DNA of 64,000 bases from Spironucleus salmonicida. Taxonomy: Eukaryota; Fornicata; Diplomonadida; Hexamitidae. A program made the translations under genes and the position numbers. Position 1 is the stretch's first letter; each line of letters starts with the position of its first letter. The DNA is taken from positions 372,001 to 436,000 of the forward strand of contig CM035319.1 of assembly GCA_000497125.2 (NCBI GenBank), given 5' to 3'. The notes under the pieces are model-generated. The model had not been told where the DNA came from, ran no database searches, and saw nothing but the letters and a program-made list of their open reading frames with translations. Positions 35,001 through 46,005 of the stretch are shown one piece after another.

Positions 35001-35188
35001 ACTTGAACGATATCCAGAAACTCTTTAGAAGTAAAACAATTTGGAAATTTCTTTAAAATGCCTAACATTAGTAACATAAAAATATAAGCCTTTTTACAGT
35101 AATTTTTTGAATTGAACTACACTAGCTAATATGAAATAGTAGGTTCGAACGCTGGTGCAATCTATGTAAGAATTTTTGGTAATTTCAT
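29063..35188 (-). CDS. giant alpha-solenoid protein, 2041 aa, unknown
   Basis: One frame, free of TGA, spans 6.1 kb. I checked it codon by codon between 29788 and 32014 and up to the ATG at 35188. The protein is almost all hydrophobic helices (LQHIPEFYKQIQSSDLYL, VQFYCVLLSAFCDFLQD), with one acidic, disordered Asp/Ser patch near residue 1555. It has no membrane-type segments or enzyme motifs. Size and all-helical character suit large nuclear-transport or pore scaffolds (exportin-, Nup205/188-like) or other HEAT proteins; no family signature is decisive. The 5' third is very AT-rich with TAA/TAG glutamines, while most of the 3' half is GC-richer with CAG/CAA. It ends AAG TGA. Confidence 0.8.
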
Positions 35189-35358
35189 GAAAATGTTATT
35201 AATATTCAGTAACTTGTTTATATATTATGATAATATAAAATGTTACTACTCAGAGAAGAAAACCTCTTAACTAGAACAAGATAATACAAATTCGTCAAAA
35301 AATTATATACTCTCCATTTCAAAGGAAATGGTACTATATTCTTATAAAAATATAATAA

Positions 35359-36129
35359 TCATTTTATCAATGCGAGAACTCGAAAAAACTCTGGGCAAAC
35401 AGACTCGATCTCAGCACATACCAAATCTGAAAATCCAACGATCTTTTTGATATCATCTTCCTTTTCCATCTGATGAGAATAATACTATCGTATTAGATTT
35501 ACTAATGCCCTAAATTATATTTTATCACCTGAAATACCAATTTTCTAGCAAATACTATTACTTTCAACTACTTAAATATCCTAAATTAATTTTGTACCAT
35601 TTTCATGTACAAAACGTATCTTCTATAATGCTTTTTCACTTGTCAGTGTCCATTCTAATTATAAAGTGCTTTTCTTTTAGTTTGTTATCCTAGCGATTAG
35701 TAACTCGCCATTCACCATATGAAATGTCACAGGTTTACAGCTAAACTCAGAGCATATTGTATTATACTTTAGTTTTTATAGCCAGGTTAATGATGATAGT
35801 TATAAATGACAAAATAAAACATATTTAACAATGTAAAAATCATCATATATTTTTGTCTAAACTGGTTATCTAAAACAAGTTGACCTGATTATTTTCTAAC
35901 TTCCCATCTAATAAAAAGCTACATTGTACAAAAACTGTCTTTTAAGGTCAACAGTAGTATATTCATCATCGAATAGCTATACAATGAATACTAACCCATC
36001 AAAAATACAAACCTACTAAAAATTGATTTAATTTACGTCGAAATTAAGTTTTTTACAGATAAAACATACTTTTTAACTAGTTTCTTCGTCTATCTTATGG
36101 GACAAAAGTTTAAATGGCAGACTGAACAT
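35359..36129 (-). CDS. hypothetical protein, 256 aa
   Basis: ATG at 36129 to TGA at 35359-35361. The protein is beta-rich with a Cys-x-x-Cys in KVCFICKKLNFDV near residue 27 and several aromatic strands, and ends in a helix (SDLVCAEIESVCPEFFRVLA). I do not recognise a family. It lies between the giant solenoid gene and the UBL-UBA gene on the same strand. It is AT-rich throughout, with frequent TAA/TAG. Confidence 0.7.
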
Positions 36130-36171
36130 TTAAATACATATCTTATTATTGTATAATAATGATTAAATCTT

Positions 36172-37083
36172 TCACATTCCAAATAGCTAATTGATAACAA
36201 TTTCTACATTTCCTCCAGCAATTTCCAATAACTACAAAATCTCATCATCCGGCTGCGTTAATCCCATCTATCTAATCATCTCTAGCTGTGATGCGTACTT
36301 TGTCTTCAATTCGTCAAAATTAAGCTAGAGAGGCTGCACGTCAGGAATTTCAGGAAGCTCTCCAAATTCGTCGTTTAGTTCTCCCATCTCGCGTAAGCGG
36401 TCTAGCTAGGCCTATTCAAACTTATCTGCCTCATCTTCTTCAAAGCTTTCCCTGTTCTTCTTTACGGCGTCCAGAGACTGCTAAATAAGCTTTTTAAGCT
36501 CCTCTTTGTTACTGAAATCGAACTCCCTAGATCCAAAAAATGCCTTCAGATTATCCTTTGTCTTAGGGTCGCTGATGACCTTTTCTAGAAAAGCTTCGTC
36601 AGCTAGCAATTTTTCAGCGAATTTTTCACTTTTTAGGTTCGTGTCAGCCGATAAGATCGCCTCTGGGCTAAACATGTTGGAATCGGCGACAGTCTCGAAG
36701 GGGTTTTAGACGATTTGTTCTGGTGCAATAACATCAAGATAACTACGTGGGAACCATTCCTTGCTTTCTATTTATGGTTTAGACTCGGATTTCTTTGGGG
36801 AGCTCACTGCTGCAACTTTTGGCATTTCTACTTTCGAAGTCTCTACAACTTTTGCCGTTTACGAAACGTTAACAATGATAGTTGAGCCGTCTGCGACTTT
36901 TTAGTCAGGAAGGGACTTGTTGGCGTTTAAAATTGAGGATCCGTGGACCAATTTAATATTTGCGGTAGGATCAAACTCAAAATTTTAAATAGCTAGTTAT
37001 TTTATGGTATCAACAGTAGCTGTATCTGCTATTTCTATCTCAACCACTTTGTGTGTTTTCAAATGCTTGAGATTAATCTTCAT
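36172..37083 (-). CDS. UBL-UBA ubiquitin receptor (ubiquilin/Dsk2-like), 303 aa
   Basis: The N-terminal 75 residues form a ubiquitin-like domain (MKINLKHLKTHKVVEIEIAD, ending VADGSTIIVNV). The middle has an STI1-like block (LLADEAFLEKVISDPKTKDN). The C-terminus is a UBA domain (SQLEMIRQMGL to VEIVINQLFGM). This order is that of ubiquilin/Dsk2 shuttle factors, which carry ubiquitylated substrates to the proteasome; Rad23 would have two UBA domains and an XPC-binding domain instead. It is shorter than human ubiquilins but near yeast Dsk2 length. Cytosolic or nuclear. Confidence 0.87.
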
Positions 37084-38353
37084 TTGGTATAGTGGAGTGG
37101 CATAATCAAATGCTATATTATGTGTTTAAATTTAAATTTGGGATTTATTTAATAGATTTACGAATTGAACATTATATATGACTATTGATATTATGAAATA
37201 TTACTATAGTTGTTGATATATGATTAACGCTACTGCCTATTTTCTGTGGATCAGTTAAATACCTTATTTTATTAACTATAAAAACGAAAAAAACAGTATA
37301 TATGGTATATATTTTAATCAGAACTAAGCTGTAAAAACGTATTTATTTACAGTACTAAAGTACTATACGTTAAATCAGAAAAATTCATCTAATAATAACA
37401 GCACTAATGTTAATAAATTAGAAAAAATCTAGTTAAGTAATACAACTAAATAACTAATTTCTTAATTATCGATTTCAATCACCAAGGCTTATCGAAAGAA
37501 TAAAAGTTAGGATTCTATCACTCTCATTCAAGATTTTTATCATTTTATGCTGCTGTAGTTGGTAAGCAGAAGAAGAAACTTAAATTTAATTTAATGGAAA
37601 TACATTGATCATATTACAATATTATTGAAGTATAAATCAATCTTAATTGATATCCTATTAACTTTCTATCATTATTGATACATAAATACCAAAAAATATT
37701 TTCAATAAAGACACAATTAAAATTTATATTAAAAAACTAGAATATTTTATGAAAAATAATTAAGAATAATTACTGAATGACAAAATAATGATAAGTTAAG
37801 TTGTTATTAACATTTGAAATATTTGCATATAAAAATAAAGAAGCTCTTATGTTTATTGATTAAAATATTATAGCTTAATCCTGATTTCTATATATAAATG
37901 TTCATAAATAATATACTATTTATATATTATTTTTTTAAACTACATATCTTATATCTGTATTTAATACATAAGTATCTAGCCTGGTGAACTACAAGATTTG
38001 GCGACAATCTTTTCCCAGTCCACATTTCATCCTAATATTAATTATTATATTATGACCACTATGTATAATATAAAAGTATACTATAATCAAATCTTGTATG
38101 CACATATATTGTAAATAAGTTACTAATGATGAATGTAATATTTTAATTAAAAAAATTATTACATATAATTTTAAATAATGTAGCCATTAAAAGCAGAACT
38201 AGAACAAAACTTCTGAAAAAAAGTATACAAGAATTCATAATATCTAATTTAATAATAATAGTACATATTTTAAATAATTGTATACATAGTAATTTACATA
38301 TTACAATATAATCCAATAATTTATTTTTAAGTTACATATGCACTCCATCAAAA
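37084..38353. other. 1.27 kb gene-poor A+T-rich interval
   Basis: The longest gap in the window. Most is about 80% A+T with no convincing frame. A TGA-free stretch from ATG 37302 to 37628 (108 codons) and a minus-strand frame near 38025 have no recognisable features and are expected by chance. A small island at about 37975-38035 (CTAGCCTGGTGAACTACAAG and following) is clearly richer in GC than its surroundings and could be an RNA gene or a gene remnant. The interval directly precedes rubrerythrin copy 2 and may mark the junction where that copy was inserted. Confidence 0.5.
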
Positions 38354-39007
38354 ATGGGATGCGCTAATACAGCTGAGATCGTCAAAGAGTATCATGATTA
38401 AAAAGGATCCTTTTAACGGGAAAAGGGCCTTCTTAAAGGCTCCGAAACCGAAAAGAACGTGCTCAAGGCCTTCGCGGGCGAGTCGCAGGCGTTCAACCGC
38501 TACATGCAGTTCGCCAACAAGGCCAAGGACGAGGGCTTCCCCTACATCCAGCACATCTTCGCCAACAACGCCGAGATGGAGAAGCAGCACGCCTTCCGCC
38601 TCTTCTCCTTCCTGGAGGGCGGCGACCTCGAGATCAACGCCTGCTACCCCGCCGGCAAGCTCGGCACCACGCTCGAGAACCTGAAGCTGGCCGTCGCCGG
38701 CGAGACCGAGGAGGCCGAGCACGCCTACCCCGCCTTCTCCAAGGTGGCCGCCGACGAGGGCTTCCCCGCCATCGCAGCCCTGTTCCGCAACCTCGCCAAG
38801 ATCGAGGCCGACCACGCCCAGCGGTTCGCCAACCTGGTCAAGCTCGTGGAGACCGAGAGCGTCTTCGCCCAGAAGGACGACACGACCTGGATCTGCATGA
38901 TCTGCGGCTACGTCCACGTCGGCGCCAAGGCCCCCATGAAGTGCCCCGTGTGCATGGCCGACAAGCCATTTGAGCCTAGAGGCCTCGACTGGTACGCCAA
39001 GATGTGA
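38354..39007 (+). CDS. rubrerythrin copy 2 with predicted N-terminal acylation signal, 217 aa
   Basis: The frame opens at ATG 38354 when TAA is read as Gln. The first 29 residues (MGCANTAEIVKEYHDQKGSF, then QREKGLLKG) are absent from copy 1; from Ser30 on the protein is identical to copy 1, including di-iron ligands and rubredoxin cysteines. Met-Gly-Cys-x-x-Thr fits the N-myristoylation consensus (Gly2, Thr6) with adjacent Cys3 as a palmitoylation site, so this peroxidase is predicted to attach to a membrane. The extension contains two TAA glutamines, host style, whereas the core uses only CAG. A shorter start at GTG 38459 would give an incomplete first helix and is less likely. Confidence 0.87.
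38441..39007 (+). repeat. inverted repeat arm B (rubrerythrin core)
   Basis: Counterpart of 28222-28788. It begins at the Ser30 codon and ends at the TGA; sequence on both sides is unrelated to that around arm A. The two arms bracket about 9.65 kb and could recombine to invert it. Confidence 0.85.
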
Positions 39008-39116
39008 TATGCTTCATTTATTTAATTAACCATTTATTGAGATTAATTTACATTTATTCACACAAAATATCATCAACAATTAATATTATATTATTATTAA
39101 TATTTAGTCTGGTAAA

Positions 39117-39911
39117 ATGTCACTTGAAGCTGACTAAGTTGAAAAAGTTAAAGCCACCATCACAGAATATTCAGAACAGAATAAAATATCTTATTTACAT
39201 AAATATAGTGATATAAATGTTTCAGTGGCTTCTAGAATTGCTAAAGATTTATAACTATAAAAATATATATTACTCAATCCTATAATATCAGAGTTAACAT
39301 GCACGCTTTTAGATGATTTATAATTAGATATTGATGCTATTAAGATAGCATAAAAATGCATAGAATTGCATCCTATGAATAATAATGAATAAAACACACT
39401 AATTGCTATTTAAGAAAAAGTATCACGTTTGCTTTCAATAGATTTACACCCACAGTAAGTTGATTTAGACCTACATTGGATTCAGAAGTTCGCTCCTAAT
39501 ATTAACTTAAAAATACTGTTACCTAAAACACTAAATGATGCCATATCTCTGTTATCATCAGATTCAAATTTATATAAAGTTTTAGGTGTATACCAGTTAC
39601 CATAACTATACAGTCATGCTCCTAATGCACTTAAATACAAAGAGACAATAAATTTACATAGGCTTGTATCAAATGTTCCTTGCTCATTTCTTTTAGGCCC
39701 AAGATAATCACATAATTTAAAAAGTTCATTTGCGCGAGAAATAATTAGTTTTCAGCCTGAAATTTTCATAAAAATCTGCAAATTTTCTCATTGGGAATTA
39801 GCCAGTATTGTGTAAACGATAGAGGTTTTGGATGATCAGACATAGTAATTATTTTTGAGTTATCCAGAAGTCTAATGTATTTTTGAAACTAAGGCATTAA
39901 ATATGCAATGA
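39117..39911 (+). CDS. hypothetical protein, 264 aa
   Basis: ATG (GTAAAATG context) at 39117 to TGA at 39909-39911. The protein is predicted mainly helical, Leu/Ile-rich and soluble (SVASRIAKDLQLQKYILLNP, QKVSRLL-type helices). I see no known domain. It lies 109 bases after rubrerythrin copy 2 on the same strand and converges with the propeller-pseudokinase gene. It is AT-rich, with host-style TAA/TAG glutamines. Confidence 0.7.
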
Positions 39912-39952
39912 TTGGCTATATTTAAAAATGAATAATTTTTATACTCATATAT

Positions 39953-42900
39953 TCATACAACCGTTCTCTTTGCGATCTGATACACAACATTTTAACGAAA
40001 TACATCATCATCTTCTTGTATGTTAACTACAAGTTAACAGTCTTCAATCTAAGTAAAATCACCACTAACCACTGTATACGAATTTGTTAAACTGAAAATC
40101 CAATTAACTGCAAAATTAGGTAAAAGCTACAAATATTTATCTATGCGAATTTTGTCATAGTTATTTTTGTATTGGACAACAGTTTTCCACCTCATTGAAC
40201 TAATTCCAACTATCCAATTTAATTAGATTAATTCCGATTGATGAAGTCCATATTCCTATGCAACTTTTATTATATCACTAAACTTTCCAATTGGTTATCC
40301 AAAAGCTTAATAAAGATATTTAATGAACGTGAATTCGTTCAAGTCGTCATCAATAATCATTAAATGATAAAATACTCCCGGAAAACGTTTTGTTGACGGG
40401 AAAACAATAAAATTTGATAAAAAAGGTTTAATGAGCTTAATAAAATGTCGAGTTTCCATCGAAAATAAATCAACAAATTAGTCTAATACATAATTTTTTA
40501 ACGGTTTTGGCTCACCTTCATGATAAATACAAATTAAACTGTTAGCTGGAATTTTTTTCTTGCGAATATCCCGTGCTGTCTCCAAAATTTCTTCAAATTT
40601 ATAGCATACTTAAACTTTTCGTTCAGAAAACATATTGTAATTAAATATTTTTTCATCATCAAAAATTATCATTTTAGTTTCCTCTATCTCCTCATAAATC
40701 TATAGTGAATACTAGGCAGAAATTCGTATCTATGGATTTCCATTTTTGATAAAAATCATATCTGGTAAGCAGGATGGAATTTTCATTCCTAACCCATGTA
40801 GAACATAAACTTGAGATAAAATTTCATGAAAAAGTTAGGTTTTCTGCTCTTATGTTAGGGTTGTCACGATTTATTTTAATGACTTTTCTTGTTCAAAGTA
40901 GAATTCAGCGAATGTGTTGCTTATAATAGTTTTCTCGGGAATTTGAACGTTCATAGAATGAAAAATTTGACTATATTTTTGCAATATATCCGTTTAATAT
41001 AATGTCGCAATTATTAATTATAGGTCTTTTTAATTGCTTAATTTAGACTTCGATTTAAGCTTCTCCGTTGCACCCGAAACACCACTGTTAAAGGAACTTG
41101 CGGAGTCATTTGAGAGAGTGGAAAGATTTATGGTTGTGTTAAAGTGATTTTAATTATTATTTTTGTTCGATAATTTTGTGGATGGGTTAAAAGTACTTTT
41201 AGAAAGTGTGCTCTTATTAGTAAATACACTTTTTGATAGCGTATTATTATTGATGTAATATTATGATTGGACATCGAGTGCCGATTTTGATAAGTCATTA
41301 CTATTTATATCTTTTTATGCTTCTTTTGCATGCACAAACTTGTCTAAAATTTTCTAGAAGTCGAATTTAGCACGTGTGGAGACGATAAACCGGTTACTCA
41401 ATAAATAATTTTAATAACAGCCAGAGTAAGTAAGTTTTGGTGTTGCTTTATAGAACTTGTGTTTGTGAATATCAAGAATATTTATGTGTTCAGGAGACTC
41501 TAGACCAATTCCCAGAGATCCAGATAGGATGAAGCAATAATTTTTATGTTGTATAATTGTATGACCATATCTGCCTGAAGGCTAGTTTATCATCAGTATT
41601 TCATCAACAGATAATAATTTGGACTAATTGTATTTAATTCGGTAAATTGAATCATTTACCGTTAACTAGGCATCTATAGAACCCCAGATAATGTAAATAG
41701 ATGATTTAGTAATCACTAGTTAATGTGAATGAATTTTAGGAAGTAGAATTTCTTATTAGATCCATTTGTTTGTAGAAATAGTGTAGATCCATGCATCATT
41801 TAAAATATTTATTTTTATTTTTTAAGTTTATGAGATTCCAAATCCGTAATCAATTTAAATACCCCCAATAAGCACTAGTCTATCACTATCAATTTTTTTC
41901 AAGCATGAAAACAACCGTCCAGATGGACTTTATGGAGTAATAATCAACTATAAACCAGATGAAGAAAATTTGTAAAAATTTCCAGTTTATGTAAAGACGT
42001 AAACTGTATTTTCGATTTACTCAAATGCGGGAGCATATCGAAAATTATATTCAAAATCTAGGTTTCTTATTACTATTTTATCTTTTTCGAGTTAATAATA
42101 GGATTGACAGTTTCCGATTTCTGTAAAACATGGATGAGCATTTCTTAAAAAACATATTGTACCAGTCGACTAAAATCCAAATTAATGATCTAATAATGAA
42201 TACTCAAGAGAATTACGTAGCTAAGGAAATGTTCTAAGCGCAGTTTTAGTTACACCTTAAAATAAAATGGATGAAAGAATAAAGTATCCATATATTAAAT
42301 ATGATGTCGTGGCTAAATACTCTTGAACTAAGATATATTTATCATCCGGCAGAAACAGCTATGATTGGTGTAGCTAATTTGTTCTTACATTAAAAACTGC
42401 TACATCATGTCCTATCAGAAAAATATAATTTTGGAAATAAATAATTGAATGATAATTTTCTTTTATTTGACAAATTTCTTTTAATTTTTTAGATTTAAAT
42501 TCATATAAACTTTATCCTAACAAATATCCAACAGACCCAAAATTTTTATTTGTTGTAGTTTAAGTTTTAAACTAGAAAGTTGCTGGTATTTAATTTTAAG
42601 AAGTTGTATTTACGAACTATTAATGAATATTTTTAACATATAATCCGTCTTAAACAAGGATTGAGTAATCACCATTTGGTACAAATTCTAATTCCGTTTA
42701 TATTAACTAGTGTTCATAAAATTATAAAACCACATTATTCACAACCATAAATGCAGATTCATCATTAAATGTTATAGTCTATCTTGAAAAAGGAATAGGA
42801 AGTTAATATGATAAGTTTGTAATTTTTTAAGTTGATAATTCTATCTTAAATATATCTATTGAATTCTCATTTATAAAGAAAATATTATTATTTAAAGCAA

Positions 42901-42958
42901 ATATGATCTGGTTTGTTTCATTATTTTTGTTATAAATACAAATCTATAAATCATTCAT
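39953..42958 (-). CDS. beta-propeller (kelch-like)/pseudokinase fusion, 1001 aa
   Basis: Residues 1-520 form a kelch-like propeller: repeated strands end in blocks such as LVLIGGIQIDYGFG, LNDAWIYTISTNKW and SGRYGHTIIQHKNYCFILSG. A Ser/Asn-rich linker follows (about 530-620). Residues 640-990 resemble a protein kinase: a helix ending YVLHGLGMKIPSCLPDMIFI aligns with the catalytic loop (YLH..G..HRDLKP.NIL), followed by KNGNPQIRISAQYSL where DFG is expected. The HRD aspartate and the DFG aspartate are both replaced, so catalysis is unlikely. A kelch-kinase order is unusual. The kinase call rests on pattern, not a search. Confidence 0.68.
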
Positions 42959-43474
42959 AATTCCCAAAATATTATTAATTACTAATTCATATATAAATTA
43001 ATATTAATCACTATTTTATATATTTCAAATAATTTTAATTTTGACATGAAGATTAAAAATTCAAAAATATTCAACATTAACTCAGTTCATAGCTTCTACT
43101 AAGAAGCGTCAATTAGTGTTAGTGTTACATATTGGTAATGTTAATTAAATGTATAATTGCATGATATTAACAGAGGTAAATTACAAAGTATTAAAATAAA
43201 ACTTTTAAATATGAGTTTATAGCATTATTGTTTTTAACTTAAATTTTATTGTATACTGTTCTGTAATTCTTCTGCTCTAAAATTTTTATTTTTATATTTC
43301 AATTAATTTAAATCTTATAAAAAAATGGGTATATTATAGAATCGGTAAATAAACATTTTTATAGAATATTAATATATGTCAACTATAGGCTTAAAGATGT
43401 TTAACATTTTAATTAGGTGATTACCTGCAGTGTAATATAACCTTAATAATTTTAAATTTTTATATTATTAATAT
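42959..43474. other. divergent A+T-rich spacer with one doubtful ORF
   Basis: This 516-base spacer lies between divergent starts. A TGA-free plus-strand frame runs from ATG 43046 to TGA 43418-43420 (124 codons), but it is Ile/Phe/Asn/Lys-rich, as random A+T sequence would be, and nothing in it is recognisable. Promoters of both flanking genes should lie at the ends; ATATTATTAATATATG directly precedes the plus start. Confidence 0.4.
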
Positions 43475-45952
43475 ATGAATATTGCAAAAATTTTTAGGTC
43501 CTTCCATTTTCTAAAATTTATGTTTACACAGTCGTCGCAAATCTCTCAATCAAGACACGATGTCGATAGTCTGACACATGAAAATTTATCACTAAAGATG
43601 AAGTTATTACAACTAGAGTCTCATATCAATGAGGATGTATCTTCTATTCACGAATAAAGTTTTGCTGAAGAAATTTATCTCTAGATGAAACAAAAAGACT
43701 CCGTTTTGGAAAAAGCAAAGTAGTCTATTCTTTCAATTTAAACAGAAAACTAGTCTTTGTAACGTTAACATATAGAGCAGCAAGAAGCATTATTTCAATT
43801 AAAATAAGATAGGGATAATTTAGCCGAGAAGATAAAAGGATTAGAAGATAAAAATTAAAATTAGTTCTAAGAAATCGTCGGATATAAAAATTAAATTTAA
43901 GCTTTAACAAATAATGAGGATAAACTTACTTTGGATTTGAAGTAGAAAGAATTTTTGATTGCTGATTTGTAAAAAAGATTTTGTAATATGGAGTAATCTG
44001 AGAAAAACTTTGAAGGATAATTCAAGTCTCATTTATAAGCAGTAGATTTAGGTTACTAAGAATAAATTACGAAACTGAGATAATCTTTTTCTGAGTAGTT
44101 AGATAAAGTTTATGATGATAAACAACAAGAATTATAAAAGATGAGGCAAAAGATTTTGCTAACAGAGGACTCAGAAAGATAAGCTAGAATTGATCTTTAA
44201 AACTAATAATAGGAGATTACCTCTTTTAAATAGAGAGAAACATAATTTAATGCTCAGGTAGGATCTTTGAAGATTTAAATGAACGAAAAAGTGCTTCTTT
44301 AATAAAATTTTGACAAATTATAATAAGAAAATGAAGGAATTAAGGTAAAATGTACTAATATCGAAGAGTTTAATTCAAACTTAAAAGTATAGGTTTTAGA
44401 ATTAGGTAAATAAACTTAGGACAAAACTGATCTTATTATGAGATCGAAAGAAAAGCATGAAAAGTTAGTTTTGGTAATTAAATAACTATAATCTGAATCT
44501 GAAAAATCTTAGTAGGATGCTAATGCATATAAAACATAACTGGACACAAAAACACAATAAATAGACTCGAATATAAAGTAAATTTCATAACTGGAACGTG
44601 AAAATAAAGAGATATCGTAATCATATAATACAATAATAGCTAAAAATGAGGTTTTGGACCGTTCTATACTTCAAATAAACTCTGAATTTAAAATTTTAGA
44701 GCAAAATCATAATGAACTGCAAGGTTACTACAGGAATATTAAAGATGAATACGAAGCTGTGATTTCAACATTATAAATAGCACAGAAAGAAGTTGATTAA
44801 TTATAAAAAATGAACTATGACTTTAAGTAGCATAACCAACAACTATAACAAGAAAAGGAAGATGATTCAGATGAAGTATTAAGCTTATAAACAAGACTTA
44901 ATAAATATAAAGGGTAGTTAGATGAATAGATTAATAATGCGAGTAATTTAGCATTATAACATTCGTAAATAGCTCAAGAGTTAACTAATTAAAAGTTAGA
45001 AAAAGAAACGTATCAAAAATAATTTGAAAATTCGGAGCAAAACTTTGAAAAATTATATAATGAACACAACTAAATAAAATAGTAGTTTGAATAGCTAAAT
45101 GGTGAACACGGGCAACTACAGATTTAATTCTAACTTATAAAACAAGAGTTGGAGAGGGCACAACACTAATTGGATAACATTCTTAATGAAAAGTAGTAAA
45201 CAGAATAGTTTATAGAAAACTAATAAAAAGAAAAGTACTAAGTAGTATAATCTTTAGAATAGTAATACTCAGAAGCTGTTGCTTTTGCTAAATAGTTATA
45301 GAAATTACTTACAGAATTCTATAATGAATTTAATTCCAAATACACAGGGTACTAGCCTGATTTCTCAATGCAAGCATCACTATTTTCAGTTACCTCTAAT
45401 TTAGGCCCAAATAAAACATAAGATGTGTATAGAACTATTGGAGATCTGAAGAATAAGTGCTTTGATTGTCTTAAGCGGTTAGAAGATGAAAAATCTTAAA
45501 ATTAATCTAATTTATAAAAGTCATAGGCTTTATAATTAGAGTTAGATGGCGCAAACTCGTAGCTATAGTATTTACAAAAATAATTATTTGATAACTAACA
45601 GAATGGATAGTCATAATAATAGGAGCACATAGAACTGTAAACAGAAACAATGCAATTAAGAAATAAAGTAGTAGAAATTGAATCTACTTTAAAATAAGCA
45701 ATGGACTAAAGGTAACAGCTTAAATAGTAAAAACAAGATTAGTTAAATAAAATTGATGATATCAATCGTAAAAATAGAGAATTGAAATAATCTAACGAAA
45801 ACTTATAACAAAAATTGGGACAAGAGGTTAGAACAATTTAAGAATAGTTTTAAGGATAAGTTAAGGGTCTATATAACAGATGTATCATGATAGGATAAGT
45901 AGAAGCTTTGAAAAAAGAGATCAACGATTTTTATATGAAACTTGCAATGTGA
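43475..45952 (+). CDS. long coiled-coil protein, 825 aa
   Basis: Apart from about 40 residues at the N-terminus the protein is one extended coiled coil (QQHIEQQEALFQLKQDRDN-type heptads), with a short break rich in Tyr/Pro/Phe near residue 625 (NSKYTGYQPDFSMQASLF). Gln is extremely abundant and mostly TAA/TAG. An alternative start at the in-frame ATG 43520 (MFTQSSQISQ) would remove a hydrophobic segment and is plausible. Likely a structural component of cytoskeleton, basal body or Golgi; the family cannot be told from coiled coil alone. Confidence 0.78.
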
Positions 45953-46005
45953 GTTGTGCGAATTACTATATATTATAATATAAAAAGTATTTTTCTTTCC
46001 TATAT
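45953..46005 (+). promoter_or_regulatory. start-proximal TATATTATAATATAA element
   Basis: This 53-base spacer has ACTATATATTATAATATAAAA about 30 bases before the ATG, then a short pyrimidine tract (TTTTTCTTTCC). The same TATAATATA core is found before other genes here. Confidence 0.4.

Noticed and set aside
37302-37628. TGA-free frame of 108 codons in the gene-poor interval
   Set aside because: Ile/Leu/Lys-rich composition as expected from random A+T sequence and no recognisable motif; such a length is not improbable at about 80% A+T.
38394-38684. Plus-strand frame overlapping the start of rubrerythrin copy 2 (Arg/Ser/Pro-rich)
   Set aside because: Wrong frame. The same Arg/Ser-rich translation appears in the corresponding frame of copy 1, showing it is an out-of-frame reading of the core.
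43046-43420. TGA-free frame of 124 codons in the divergent spacer
   Set aside because: Low-complexity composition, no domain, and it would leave little room for the promoters; kept only as a note in the spacer entry.
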